A stretch of DNA of 64,000 bases from DATKHR01 sp036557365 (GTDB taxonomy: Bacteria; Acidobacteriota; Vicinamibacteria; Vicinamibacterales; CAVVIG01). This document shows, in pieces, positions 49,559-57,433 of this stretch (positions are counted from its first letter, which is position 1; every line of letters begins with the position of its first letter). The translations under genes and the position numbers were made by a program. The notes beneath the pieces are model-generated. The model worked only from the letters and a program-made list of their open reading frames with translations, ran no database searches and was not told the origin of the DNA. Location of the stretch: positions 20,732 through 84,731 of the forward strand of contig DATBHR010000095.1 of the NCBI GenBank assembly GCA_036557365.1, written 5' to 3'.

Positions 49559-50275
49559 ATGACTCTGCTATCGAAACTGCTCGTCGCCGGCGTCACCCTG
49601 GCCGCAATTGGCGCAGCGGCTGTGCCGGCACGTGCGCAGACGCAGGGAAGCCGGAGCAGCATCACCTTCAAGATCGCGATCGATCCGTCAATTGGTGGCG
49701 TATCGATCGATCAAGGCGCCGCCGTCGTCAGCAGCGCTCCGGCGGCCGTCACGCAGGCGTCGTGGTCCGACACGCATTCGAAGTCGTCGCCGCTGTTCGA
49801 GTTCGACTACGGCTACGCCGTGGCAACACACACCGACGTCCTCGTCGGCTTCGAGTTCGGACACGCGGGCGCAAACCTCGCGAGCGTCGGCACTTTGAAC
49901 GGCGCCCCGCTGAACGCGTCGCTCGATCCGTATCAGTACTGGGGATTCGAAGGCGGCGTGCGGCTCGGCGCGGGACATCGCCGCGGCGCCTATGTGAGCG
50001 TCACCGGCGGGTTCCGGCATGTGAACGCGATGGGCATCTCGTTCAGCACGACCGTGCTGACCAGCGTGCGGCCGTTCTACGAAGCGTCTACGGTCCCGTC
50101 CTTCGGCTTCAACGGCGGCTACCTCTTCGGTCAGTCGAACTTCGGCATCGGGTTCGAGGTCGGCGTCAACTACGCGGGCTCGCTGAAGGCGGATCCCGGC
50201 GCGCCGGAACTGTCGGCGCTCAACGACCAGGGACAGCGATGGTCGCTGCCGGTCTCGATCGTGCTCCGATTCTGA
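49559..50275 (+). CDS. Outer-membrane beta-barrel-like secreted protein
   Basis: A 238-residue protein with a signal peptide (~1-26, ending ARAQ). The mature part has alternating strands (FEFDYGYAVATHTDVLVGFE, WGFEGGVRLGAGHRRGAYVS) and ends WSLPVSIVLRF, the terminal aromatic expected of barrel proteins. I see no specific family motif. TATCCT lies 8 nt before the ATG and there is no ribosome site, so the mRNA may be nearly leaderless. Confidence 0.72.
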   Translation: MTLLSKLLVAGVTLAAIGAAAVPARAQTQGSRSSITFKIAIDPSIGGVSIDQGAAVVSSAPAAVTQASWSDTHSKSSPLFEFDYGYAVATHTDVLVGFEFGHAGANLASVGTLNGAPLNASLDPYQYWGFEGGVRLGAGHRRGAYVSVTGGFRHVNAMGISFSTTVLTSVRPFYEASTVPSFGFNGGYLFGQSNFGIGFEVGVNYAGSLKADPGAPELSALNDQGQRWSLPVSIVLRF

Positions 50276-50335
50276 GCCCGGACGCGTCATCGCGGCTCCG
50301 GCCTCATCCGCGGTATCTTAGCGGGGGCCATTCAG

Positions 50336-50707
50336 GTGTCTGCACCCTCTGTTCTGGTCGTTGACGATGATGCCGCCGTGCGGCGGGCGGTGGCGCGATT
50401 CCTCCGTGCCGAGGGGCTGGGCGTTGTGGAAGCCAGCAACGGCGAAGAGGGGTTGAGCCGCCTGCGCGAGGCCGACGGCGTCGCTGCCATCCTGCTGGAC
50501 CTCCGGATGCCGATCATGGACGGCTGGGCGTTCCGCCGGCAGCAGCGGCTGGAGCCGGCCATCGCGAACATCCCTGTCGTCATCATGTCGGGCGCCGACG
50601 TCGATCGCTTCTCAGAGCTCGAAGCCGCCGCTTCGTTCGAGAAGCCCGTCCAGATGTCCGAGGTCGCCCAGGTACTCCACCGGCTCTGCGCCGGCGGCGC
50701 GGTCTAG
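50336..50707 (+). CDS. CheY-like response regulator receiver
   Basis: A 123-residue single receiver domain: acidic pair in VLVVDDDAA, phosphoacceptor Asp in ILLDLRMPIMDGW, Ser in VIMSGAD and Lys in SFEKPVQ. It has no output domain, so it works through partner proteins. The start is a GTG about 18 nt after TATCTT with a G-rich site between. It is followed by the GntR-phosphatase operon after 110 bp and could be part of the same signalling route; this is inference. Confidence 0.88.
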   Translation: MSAPSVLVVDDDAAVRRAVARFLRAEGLGVVEASNGEEGLSRLREADGVAAILLDLRMPIMDGWAFRRQQRLEPAIANIPVVIMSGADVDRFSELEAAASFEKPVQMSEVAQVLHRLCAGGAV

Positions 50708-50817
50708 TTCCCGCCCTCGAATCCCTCCGAATTCGGCAGTTTTCCGCTCCGGTTTCTCGTACTTGACAAATCCAGGGAACTTCTCTCAGAGTTATACAGT
50801 ATTAGTTCAGTAGCACA
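50708..50817 (+). promoter_or_regulatory. Upstream region of the GntR-phosphatase operon
   Basis: This is the most AT-rich stretch nearby. It has a perfect -35-like TTGACA (50763-50768), an imperfect dyad AACTTCTCTCAGAGTT and TATACAGTATTAG, but no -10 at normal spacing (TATACA is 24 bp away). A GntR operator overlapping the promoter is plausible because two GntR-type DNA-binding domains are encoded immediately downstream. Confidence 0.5.
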
Positions 50818-51909
50818 GTGACGCCTATGGCCCTGACTCTCTTCACCCGGCTGAATCCCGCGAGCGGCATCCCGTTCCACGTGCAGCTGGCACGGCAGGT
50901 CGAGCAGGCGGTCGCGACCGGCGCGCTCCTGCCCGGCGAGTCGCTGCCAGGCATCAGGCCGCTCGCAGCCAGGCTGGTGGTCCATCCCTCGGCCGTCGCG
51001 CGGGCGTATGAGGCGCTCGCGCTCGACGGCGTCGTTTCGATCACGCCGGACGCAGGCGGCGCGATCGTGCAGTCGGCGGCGGTTCACGAACCGCGCCGCA
51101 GGACGATCGACGACCTCGCGCTGGAGAATCGGCGGCTCTCGCAGGAGATCGCTGCGGAAGTCGCGGAGCGCATCCGGCGGACGCGCGAACTGCACGTGGC
51201 GACCGAAGTGCAGCGGCGCCTCCTGCCGCAGGAGCGGCCCGCTGTCCTCGGCGTCGACTACGCAGGCGCGAGCCGCGCTGCGCTGGGCGTCGGCGGCGAC
51301 TACTACGATTTCGTCGCGCGGTCGTCGAACGGCCTCGCGATCACGATCGCGGACGTGGCAGGGAAGGGTACGCCGGCCGCGCTGCTGATGGCGGCGCTTC
51401 GGGGTTACTGGCGCGCCGTTCTCGACGAACGCGTCGCCGATCTGGCGGAGGCGATTGGGAATCTGAACCGCCTCGTCTGCGAGAGCTCGGCAGCCAATCG
51501 CTACGCGACGTTCTTCGCGGCGGAGTACGACGCGCTGACGCGCCGGCTCACCTACGTCAACGCAGGTCATCTACCGCCGTTCGTCTTCAGGACGACCAAC
51601 CCGGGCGACGCGCTGCGGCTCGATCCGTCGGGCCCTGTCGTCGGCTTCCTGCCGGACTGCTCGTATGCCGCGCGCTCGATTCAGCTCGAATGCGGCGACA
51701 TCCTCCTCATGGTCACCGACGGCATCACCGAAGCGAACGCCGGGTCGGATGTCGAGTGGGGTGAGTCGCGCCTCGCGGAACTGATTCAGTCGAACAGCGC
51801 GCTGCCCGCGAGCGATCTCGTCGCGCTCGTCATGAGCCGCGTGGACGACTTCGTCGGATCCGCATCCCAGTACGACGACATGACCGTCGTCGCCATGCGC
51901 GTGTCCTGA
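50818..51909 (+). CDS. Hybrid GntR-type winged helix + SpoIIE/RsbU-type PP2C phosphatase
   Basis: 363 residues (GTG; an ATG three codons on is equally likely). Residues ~8-75 are a YtrA-type GntR winged helix (NPASGIPFHVQLARQVEQAV, LPGIRPLAARLVVHPSAVAR, YEALALDGVV). A helical linker (~95-140) contains EVQRRLLPQ, typical of RsbU-like proteins. A complete PP2C/SpoIIE domain follows, with metal-binding acids in GGDYYDF (D161), DVAGKGTPAAL (D179), VTDGITEA and YDDMTVVAM. It may bind DNA and dephosphorylate a Ser/Thr-phosphorylated partner such as an anti-sigma antagonist. Only 6 nt separate it from a second, stand-alone GntR protein whose DNA-binding half is closely related. Confidence 0.9.
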   Translation: MTPMALTLFTRLNPASGIPFHVQLARQVEQAVATGALLPGESLPGIRPLAARLVVHPSAVARAYEALALDGVVSITPDAGGAIVQSAAVHEPRRRTIDDLALENRRLSQEIAAEVAERIRRTRELHVATEVQRRLLPQERPAVLGVDYAGASRAALGVGGDYYDFVARSSNGLAITIADVAGKGTPAALLMAALRGYWRAVLDERVADLAEAIGNLNRLVCESSAANRYATFFAAEYDALTRRLTYVNAGHLPPFVFRTTNPGDALRLDPSGPVVGFLPDCSYAARSIQLECGDILLMVTDGITEANAGSDVEWGESRLAELIQSNSALPASDLVALVMSRVDDFVGSASQYDDMTVVAMRVS

Positions 51910-51915
51910 GACGAC

Positions 51916-52320
51916 ATGGCCGTCCTGTTTCGTCCGAACCCCGCGTCCGGCGCGCCCATCTACCTCCAGTTGATGGAGCAGGTGAAGCACGCCATCGAGA
52001 CGGGGGCGCTTCGGCCCGGGGAGCAGCTGCCGGGCATCCGGCCGCTCGCGGAGGAGCTCGTGATCAATCCGAACACGGTCGCAAAGGCGTATCGAGAGCT
52101 CGAGCACGAGGGTGTCATCGAGCTGCGCCACGGCGCGGGCGCTTTCGTATCCGCGAACGCGCACGCGAAGGAAGTGACGGAGCGGCTTCGCGCCGCGCAG
52201 ACGATTGTCGCGTCCGCGATCGAACGTCTTCATGCGAAGGGCGTGACCGACGAAGAGATCCGGCGGCTGTTCGAAGCGGAGCTGGCCGGACTGTCGAAGC
52301 CTGGAGGCCGACGTGGCTGA
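51916..52320 (+). CDS. YtrA-subfamily GntR transcriptional regulator
   Basis: 134 residues. The winged helix (~5-75) reads NPASGAPIYLQLMEQVKHAI, LPGIRPLAEELVINPNTVAK and YRELEHEGVIELRHGAG. A short helical C-terminal part of ~50 residues follows, as in YtrA regulators, which usually repress the ABC transporter operon they belong to. Its sequence parallels the N-terminal domain of the preceding hybrid. Its stop overlaps the ABC ATPase start by 8 nt. It probably autoregulates the operon. Confidence 0.92.
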   Translation: MAVLFRPNPASGAPIYLQLMEQVKHAIETGALRPGEQLPGIRPLAEELVINPNTVAKAYRELEHEGVIELRHGAGAFVSANAHAKEVTERLRAAQTIVASAIERLHAKGVTDEEIRRLFEAELAGLSKPGGRRG

Positions 52321-53212
52321 CACCGTGATCATCGAGACCGACGAGCTCCGCAAGCAATACGACGGCGTGGACGCCCTGCAAGGGCTGACGCTGCGCGTCC
52401 CGAAGGCCTCCATCTTCGGCTTCCTCGGCCGGAACGGCGCCGGCAAGACGACGACGATCAAGATTTTGATGGGGATGGCGCACGCCGCGAGCGGACGTGC
52501 ACGCGTGTTCGGCCTCGATGTCAACGGTGGCGATTCAGGCGTCGCGATCCGGCAACGCGCCGCGTTCGTCAGCGAGGACAAGGCGCTGTACGACTCGATG
52601 TCCGTCGACGACATGGTGCGGTTCACCGCCGCGTTCTTTCCACGGTGGCGGAAAGATCTCGAGGCGCGCTACCTCGCGAAGTTCGATCTGCCGGCGGGCC
52701 GTCGAATCAAGGCGCTGTCGGGCGGGATGCGGACCAAGCTCGCGCTGCTGCTGGCCCTGTGCCGCGGCGCAGAGCTCCTCGTGCTGGACGAGCCGACGTC
52801 CAGCCTCGATCCCGCGGTCAGCGAGGAGGTGCTCCAGACGCTCGTGGCGCACGTCGCGAGCGAGGAGCTGACGGTGTTCTTCTCGTCCCATCAGCTCGCG
52901 GAGGTCGATCAGATCGCGGATCACGTCGCCATCGTCCACCACGGCCGCACGGTCGTAGACGGCGCGCTCGACGATCTGCGCGAGCAGTACCGACGCATCC
53001 AGATCGTGTTCGATCGGCCGGCGCCGGAATCGTCGTGGCGCACGCCCGGTGTGGTGCGGACGCGCCGTGACGGCCGCGTGCTGTCGCTCTTCGTCAGCGG
53101 CAACGCAGATCGCGTGGTCGACGAAGCGCGTTCGCTCAATCCAACGTCCGTGGACGTGATCCCCGTGACGTTGAAGGAAATCTTCCTCGAGACCGTCGGG
53201 ACGGAGGACTGA
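52313..53212 (+). CDS. ABC transporter ATP-binding protein
   Basis: 299 residues with all ATPase motifs: Walker A GRNGAGKTTT, signature LSGGM, Walker B LLVLDEPTSSLD and switch His in FFSSHQLAEVDQ. A C-terminal ~80-residue extension is typical of ABC-2 exporters (YtrB/CcmA-like). It drives the permease encoded next (1-nt gap). The GTG start follows CTGGAGG. Likely export of a small peptide or antibiotic-like compound; the substrate is unknown. Confidence 0.92.
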   Translation: MADTVIIETDELRKQYDGVDALQGLTLRVPKASIFGFLGRNGAGKTTTIKILMGMAHAASGRARVFGLDVNGGDSGVAIRQRAAFVSEDKALYDSMSVDDMVRFTAAFFPRWRKDLEARYLAKFDLPAGRRIKALSGGMRTKLALLLALCRGAELLVLDEPTSSLDPAVSEEVLQTLVAHVASEELTVFFSSHQLAEVDQIADHVAIVHHGRTVVDGALDDLREQYRRIQIVFDRPAPESSWRTPGVVRTRRDGRVLSLFVSGNADRVVDEARSLNPTSVDVIPVTLKEIFLETVGTED

Positions 53213-53213
53213 G

Positions 53214-53978
53214 ATGCTCTGGTTCAAGTCGTGGCACGACACGCGCTGGCGGTTTCTGATCGGATTCGTCCTGCTCACGTGCTCTGCGGCGGGCATTGTC
53301 TGGGCGTATCCGCGGGTGATGGAGTTGATGCCGCTCGTGCCGTCGGTGCAGCTGTCCGGCGAGATCGGACGGCGCATCCGCGAGAACGCGGAGCTGGCGC
53401 GCGACTATCGCGGTTACGTGTGGTCGCAGTGGTTTCGTCAGACGCCAGTACAGCTCACGACGCTCTTCGCCGTGCTGCTCGGCAGCGGCGACGTGCTCTC
53501 GCATGGCAGTTCCGGTGCGACGCTCTTCTCGCTGTCGCTGCCGGTCACGCGGCGGCGGCTCCTCGGCACGCGGATCGGGGTCGGCCTCGTGGAACTGGCG
53601 ATCATCGCGATCGTGCCGTCGTTCGTCATCCCGCTCGTGTCGCCCGCCGTGGGCGCGAGCTATTCGGCGGTCAGCGCCCTGGTGCACGGCGTCTGTCTGT
53701 TTGCGGCAAGCGCCGTGTTCTTCAGCCTGGCGGTGCTCCTGTCCACGATCTTCGCGGACCTCTGGCGCCCGCTGCTCGTCGCGCTCTGCGGCGCACTCGT
53801 CCTCGGCACGATGGAAGGCCTGTTGCGCGATCCGCACGTCGGCCTCTTCTCGGTCATGAACGGCTCGACGTACTTCTGGACCGGCCGCGTGCCGTGGCTC
53901 GGCCTGCTCTTCACGAGCGCCGCGTCGATGGCGATGTTGTACGGCGCCGACGTCAACTTCGCGCGCCGCGATTTCTAG
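53214..53978 (+). CDS. ABC-2 type transporter permease
   Basis: 254 residues. The first membrane span is at ~14-36, a periplasmic loop follows, and about five more spans lie between ~75 and 245 (LFSLSLPVTRRRLLGTRIGV is the ABC-2 coupling helix region). It pairs with the ATPase one nucleotide upstream. An inner-membrane role is clear; the substrate is not. The next gene begins 35 bp later and may be co-transcribed. Confidence 0.85.
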   Translation: MLWFKSWHDTRWRFLIGFVLLTCSAAGIVWAYPRVMELMPLVPSVQLSGEIGRRIRENAELARDYRGYVWSQWFRQTPVQLTTLFAVLLGSGDVLSHGSSGATLFSLSLPVTRRRLLGTRIGVGLVELAIIAIVPSFVIPLVSPAVGASYSAVSALVHGVCLFAASAVFFSLAVLLSTIFADLWRPLLVALCGALVLGTMEGLLRDPHVGLFSVMNGSTYFWTGRVPWLGLLFTSAASMAMLYGADVNFARRDF

Positions 53979-54013
53979 GAACGAACGTTCGGACTTCCCA
54001 AGGAGCAACAACG

Positions 54014-54736
54014 ATGACGGCCAGCCTTCGCCTCGGTTGCGCGCTTGCTGCGTGCCTCTTCGCCGCCCGCACCGTCCCGGCCCAGACCGTCGATCCGTCC
54101 GGACACTGGGAGGGCGCGCTCAAGATCAAGGACGCACAGATGCCGCTTTCGATCGAGCTGGCGCGCAACAGCCTCGGCGCGATCGGCGGCACGGTGTCGA
54201 TTCCCAATCAGGACGTCAAGGACATCGGGCTCTGGAACTTCGCGATCGACGGCCAGGCGATCACGTTCCAGATCATCCTGAGTGCGGCAGGTGACAACGC
54301 GTTTTCCGGCACGATTGCCGCCGATGGTCAGTCGATGGCCGGCACGCTGGTCCACGATTCCTATTCGATTCCGTTCGAGCTCAGTCGCACCGGCGCCTCG
54401 CGAATCGAACCGCCCATTGTCGGCACCGCCGTGACGAAGGCCGTGGAGGGGAGCTGGAACGGGTCCGTCGATCGCAACGGCAAGGTCTCGCGCGTCGCGA
54501 TGACGATCGCGAACCGACCCGAGGGAACGGCCACGGGCCGTCTCGTCAGCCTCGATCGCGGCAACGCCGAGTTCGTCCTGTCGGCGATCGCTCAGCAGGA
54601 CGCAGCCGTCACGTTCGAAGTTGGGTCGGTCGGCGGATCGTTTCGAGGCACGATCAGCGCCGACCATTCGGAGCTCGTCGGCATGTGGAAGGAGAACGGG
54701 CTGTCGTTTCCGCTGACGTTCAAGCGCGCGCAATGA
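54014..54736 (+). CDS. Secreted two-repeat protein in the ABC operon
   Basis: 240 residues with a signal peptide (~1-24, ending VPAQT). Two similar beta-rich repeats follow: GHWEGALKIKDAQMPLSIEL...SGTIAADGQSMAGTLVHDSY and GSWNGSVDRNGKVSRVAMTI...RGTISADHSELVGMWKENG. Single copies of this GxWxGxL module often precede alpha/beta hydrolases in Acidobacteriota proteins; here there is no hydrolase. It lies 35 bp after the permease with AAGGAG upstream. It may be a periplasmic partner of the exporter (inference). Confidence 0.75.
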   Translation: MTASLRLGCALAACLFAARTVPAQTVDPSGHWEGALKIKDAQMPLSIELARNSLGAIGGTVSIPNQDVKDIGLWNFAIDGQAITFQIILSAAGDNAFSGTIAADGQSMAGTLVHDSYSIPFELSRTGASRIEPPIVGTAVTKAVEGSWNGSVDRNGKVSRVAMTIANRPEGTATGRLVSLDRGNAEFVLSAIAQQDAAVTFEVGSVGGSFRGTISADHSELVGMWKENGLSFPLTFKRAQ

Positions 54737-54787
54737 CACGCAACGATCTCGCTCTTGCGGTACAGGTGATGCACCGACGACCGCAGG

Positions 54788-55435
54788 ATGGCGCCGCGAA
54801 AAGCACCTGGATCCGGTCGACGTTCGCTGTCGAGCGCTCGTGAAGAAGCGCGTCACTGCCGCGCTTGCGACCTCTGGAAGCACGCGACGCAGACCGTCTT
54901 CGGCGAAGGACCGCCCGGCGCGACGATCGTCATGATTGGCGAGCAGCCTGGCGATACAGAAGACATCAGCGGCCACCCGTTCGTCGGCCCGGCCGGGAAG
55001 CTGCTCGATCGCGCGCTCGAGGCGGCCGGAATCGCGCGCGCGTCCGTCTACGTGACGAACGTCGTCAAGCACTTCAAGTGGGAGCCGCGCGGCAAGCGCC
55101 GCATTCACAAGAAACCGCGCCTCAGCGAGCAGGCGGCGTGTCGTCCGTGGCTCGATACAGAGCTCGCGGTCATCAAGCCGCGCGCGGTCCTGTGCCTCGG
55201 CGCGACGGCTGCGCAGGCGCTCCTCGGCAGCGGATTCAAGGTGACGGCGCATCGCGGCGAGCGGATCCAGTCGCCGCTCGCGCCGATCGTGATGGCGACG
55301 GTGCACCCGTCGTCGATCCTTCGCGCGCGCGATCACGACTCGCGCGAGAAGGAACTGGAGCAGTTCATCGCCGATTTGCGTGCGCTGGCGAAGGCGCTCG
55401 AGCGCAGCCACGAAATCGCGAAGCCACGAAAATAA
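54788..55435 (+). CDS. udgX: UdgX-type uracil-DNA glycosylase
   Basis: 215 residues. The active-site motif GEQPGDTEDISGHPFVGPAG and the diagnostic loop KRRIH (103-107) identify UdgX, in which the His of KRRIH forms a covalent bond with the deoxyribose of uracil-containing DNA after base release. Family Fe-S cysteines appear at ~24, 27, 118 and 136 (HCRACDLW, AACRPWL, VLCLGAT), and the second motif is ATVHPSSIL. It repairs or captures uracil in DNA. The start ATG has only a weak ribosome site (AGG). It follows the ABC operon by 51 bp and is probably separate. Confidence 0.93.
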   Translation: MAPRKAPGSGRRSLSSAREEARHCRACDLWKHATQTVFGEGPPGATIVMIGEQPGDTEDISGHPFVGPAGKLLDRALEAAGIARASVYVTNVVKHFKWEPRGKRRIHKKPRLSEQAACRPWLDTELAVIKPRAVLCLGATAAQALLGSGFKVTAHRGERIQSPLAPIVMATVHPSSILRARDHDSREKELEQFIADLRALAKALERSHEIAKPRK

Positions 55436-55477
55436 GAATGGCTAACAAGGGCAAGACCGACGCCGCCATGGGGTCTG

Positions 55478-55681
55478 ACATCGTCCGTGCGCCACGCGAT
55501 AGACGACGTCGATGCGAACCTTCCGATGGCCGACATCGGCACGTCCCGGGAGACCGTCGATCGCGCGGCCGCGCAGATGACGTTCACGACGGCATTGATG
55601 GCCGTCGCTCTCGTCGCGTGCTGGATTCCGGCGCGTCGCGCGTCCGCGCTGAGTCCGCTCGAAGCGCTGCGCGCGGACTGA
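55478..55681 (+). pseudogene. Internally deleted remnant of an ADOP permease
   Basis: The frame reads SSVRHAIDDVDANLPMADIG, the end of a MacB-like periplasmic domain. It then runs into ALMAVALVACWIPARRASAL and SPLEALRAD, the very C-terminus of ADOP permeases. About 100 residues with two membrane segments are missing between these blocks, and the whole N-terminal part is absent. It is clearly a decayed copy of the family represented intact at 3745. Confidence 0.8.
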
Positions 55682-55711
55682 CCGACGTGCGGGCGCGACT
55701 ACGTCACCCCT

Positions 55712-57001
55712 TTACCGGCTGCCGTTGTAGAGCACCCGCCAGATCTTTCCCTTCTGACTGTCGGTGATGTACAGCGAACCGTCGGGTGCCTGCGCGACGC
55801 CGTCCGCGCGTGCGGCCGCGTCGTTCGGCTGCATCAGCGGATCCTTGCCCGCGAATCCGCGCGCGAACACCTCGAACTGCCCCGACGGCTTGTCGTTCGC
55901 GAACGGCTGGAACGTGACGTTGTAGCCGTCCTGCGGCATCGGCGCGCGGTTCCACGATCCGTGAAACGCGATGAACGCTCCGCCGCGGTACTTCTGCGGA
56001 AACTGCGCGCCGTCGTAGAACATCACGTCCACCGGCGCCCAGTGCGCTGGAAACGCGGCGACCGGATTCGTGTACTGCGAGCAGCGGCCGACTTCCTTGC
56101 CGTCGCCGCCGTATTCCGGGTTCAGGAGCAGCTTTTTCTGCTCGTAGTCGTAGAAGCAGTACGGCCAGCCGAAGTTCGCCCCGTCGGTCGCGCGGTACAT
56201 CGGCTCCGCCGGCCGCTCCGCGTTGTCCTTCGCGGTAAACAGCTTCGGCCAGAAGACGTCGAGCTGATCGCGGTTGTTCATCACGATGTACACGGCGCCG
56301 TCGTGCCACGTGATCGCCGGCATTTGACGAAGGCCCGTCGCGAACCGATGACCGTCGGCTTCCTGCTGATTGGGCTTGTTCTCGTCGAACTTCCAGATCC
56401 CCGCGTGCTTCTCGAGCAGAGGACACGGGTCCGTGCCTTTGACGCCGGGGCGCCGATCGGGATCCTGGCAGGCGTTCGACGGTGCGCCGATGTTGATGTA
56501 GAGCGACCCGCGGCCGTCGAATGCGAGGCCCTTGTCTGCGTGCTCGCGCTCGCTCGGCAATCCGCTGACGATCGTTTCCGGCTCGCCGGCGGGCTTCAGT
56601 TCGCCCGCGGTCATCTTGTAGCGCTGCACGTCGAGCGGATGCGCGACATAGAGGTAGCCGTTGTGCAGCGCGATGCCGGTCGTGCTCTCGCTGCCGAACG
56701 ATTCCTTGGTCTCGAAGCGGCCGTCGCCGTCGGCGTCGCGCAGCGCCACGACGCCGCCTTTGGCGTTCTGCCCGCGGAGCGCCACGTAGACGTCGCCGTT
56801 CGGCGCCGCCACGAGATGACGCGCTGCGCCGAGGCCTTCGGCCGCGACGAGCGCGCAGAAACCGGGCGGCAGCGTCAATCCGCCGTTGTCGGGTGCGCAG
56901 GCCGGCGTGGATGCCGCACGGATGCCATGCGTTGCGAGAAGCAACGCGCCGCATCCTGCGGCCAGCGTCGAGACGAACCAGTGGTTTCGAAATGATGGCA
57001 T
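55712..57001 (-). CDS. Secreted PQQ-dependent sugar (sorbosone-type) dehydrogenase-like protein
   Basis: 429 residues with a signal peptide (~1-29, ending IRAAS). It is a six-bladed propeller of the sorbosone/soluble glucose dehydrogenase type: LPPGFCALVAAEGLGAARHL, NGDVYVAL, DKGLAFDGRGSLYINIGAPS, GLRQMPAITWH, FGWPYCFYDYE, HGSWNRAPMPQDGYNV and GSLYITDSQKGKIWRV. It probably oxidises a sugar or aldose in the periplasm with PQQ; cofactor binding is inferred from the family. The ribosome site is GGAAGGAA. It is convergent with the permease remnant. Confidence 0.86.
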   Translation of the reverse strand: MPSFRNHWFVSTLAAGCGALLLATHGIRAASTPACAPDNGGLTLPPGFCALVAAEGLGAARHLVAAPNGDVYVALRGQNAKGGVVALRDADGDGRFETKESFGSESTTGIALHNGYLYVAHPLDVQRYKMTAGELKPAGEPETIVSGLPSEREHADKGLAFDGRGSLYINIGAPSNACQDPDRRPGVKGTDPCPLLEKHAGIWKFDENKPNQQEADGHRFATGLRQMPAITWHDGAVYIVMNNRDQLDVFWPKLFTAKDNAERPAEPMYRATDGANFGWPYCFYDYEQKKLLLNPEYGGDGKEVGRCSQYTNPVAAFPAHWAPVDVMFYDGAQFPQKYRGGAFIAFHGSWNRAPMPQDGYNVTFQPFANDKPSGQFEVFARGFAGKDPLMQPNDAAARADGVAQAPDGSLYITDSQKGKIWRVLYNGSR

Positions 57002-57045
57002 TTCAGTTCCTTCCCACAGCTTATCGTGGACCGACAGGTTGCAAC

Positions 57046-57312
57046 CTAATTGACGAGCCGGTTGCTGTCGAGCACGGAGGTTTCACTCGAGATGAGCAGC
57101 GGGATGTCGACGGTTGCCGGAGGATTGCCGATCGAGGCTTCGAATCGATACACGCCTTCGCGCAGGAACGCGGCGTGACCGATCGAGATGAGCAGATGTT
57201 CGCCGATCAGTTCGGTCCGAACTTCGTTGAAGTCTCCCGCCGGGATGCAGAGGTTCCGGTAGGCATCGAAGTACGCCAGATCGCAGAGGAACGCCCAATC
57301 GACTTTGACCAT
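57046..57312 (-). CDS. Small hypothetical protein, possibly DUF6941-like
   Basis: 88 residues from the ATG at 57312: VDWAFLCDLAYFDAYRNLC, then HLLISIGHAAFLREGVYRFE. The opening resembles the short DUF6941-type domain, but the match is by memory only. A longer upstream frame overlaps the divergent MBL gene region and is not favoured. It lies 44 bp before the sorbosone dehydrogenase start on the same strand. Confidence 0.5.
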   Translation of the reverse strand: MVKVDWAFLCDLAYFDAYRNLCIPAGDFNEVRTELIGEHLLISIGHAAFLREGVYRFEASIGNPPATVDIPLLISSETSVLDSNRLVN

Positions 57313-57433
57313 AGTCCGCCACCGAGGAATATTCGCCGACGGCGGGAGGCGGCTGCTCGCCGGGTCGCGAACCTCGTCGGACGGAATGGTTCCGCCGGCA
57401 TTAGAATGTCGCCCTCGCGAAAGGAGCGCTGCC

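Noticed and set aside
50763..50798. Complete sigma70 promoter for the GntR-phosphatase operon
   Set aside because: TTGACA is perfect, but the nearest TATA-like hexamer is 24 bp away, so it is recorded only as a regulatory region.
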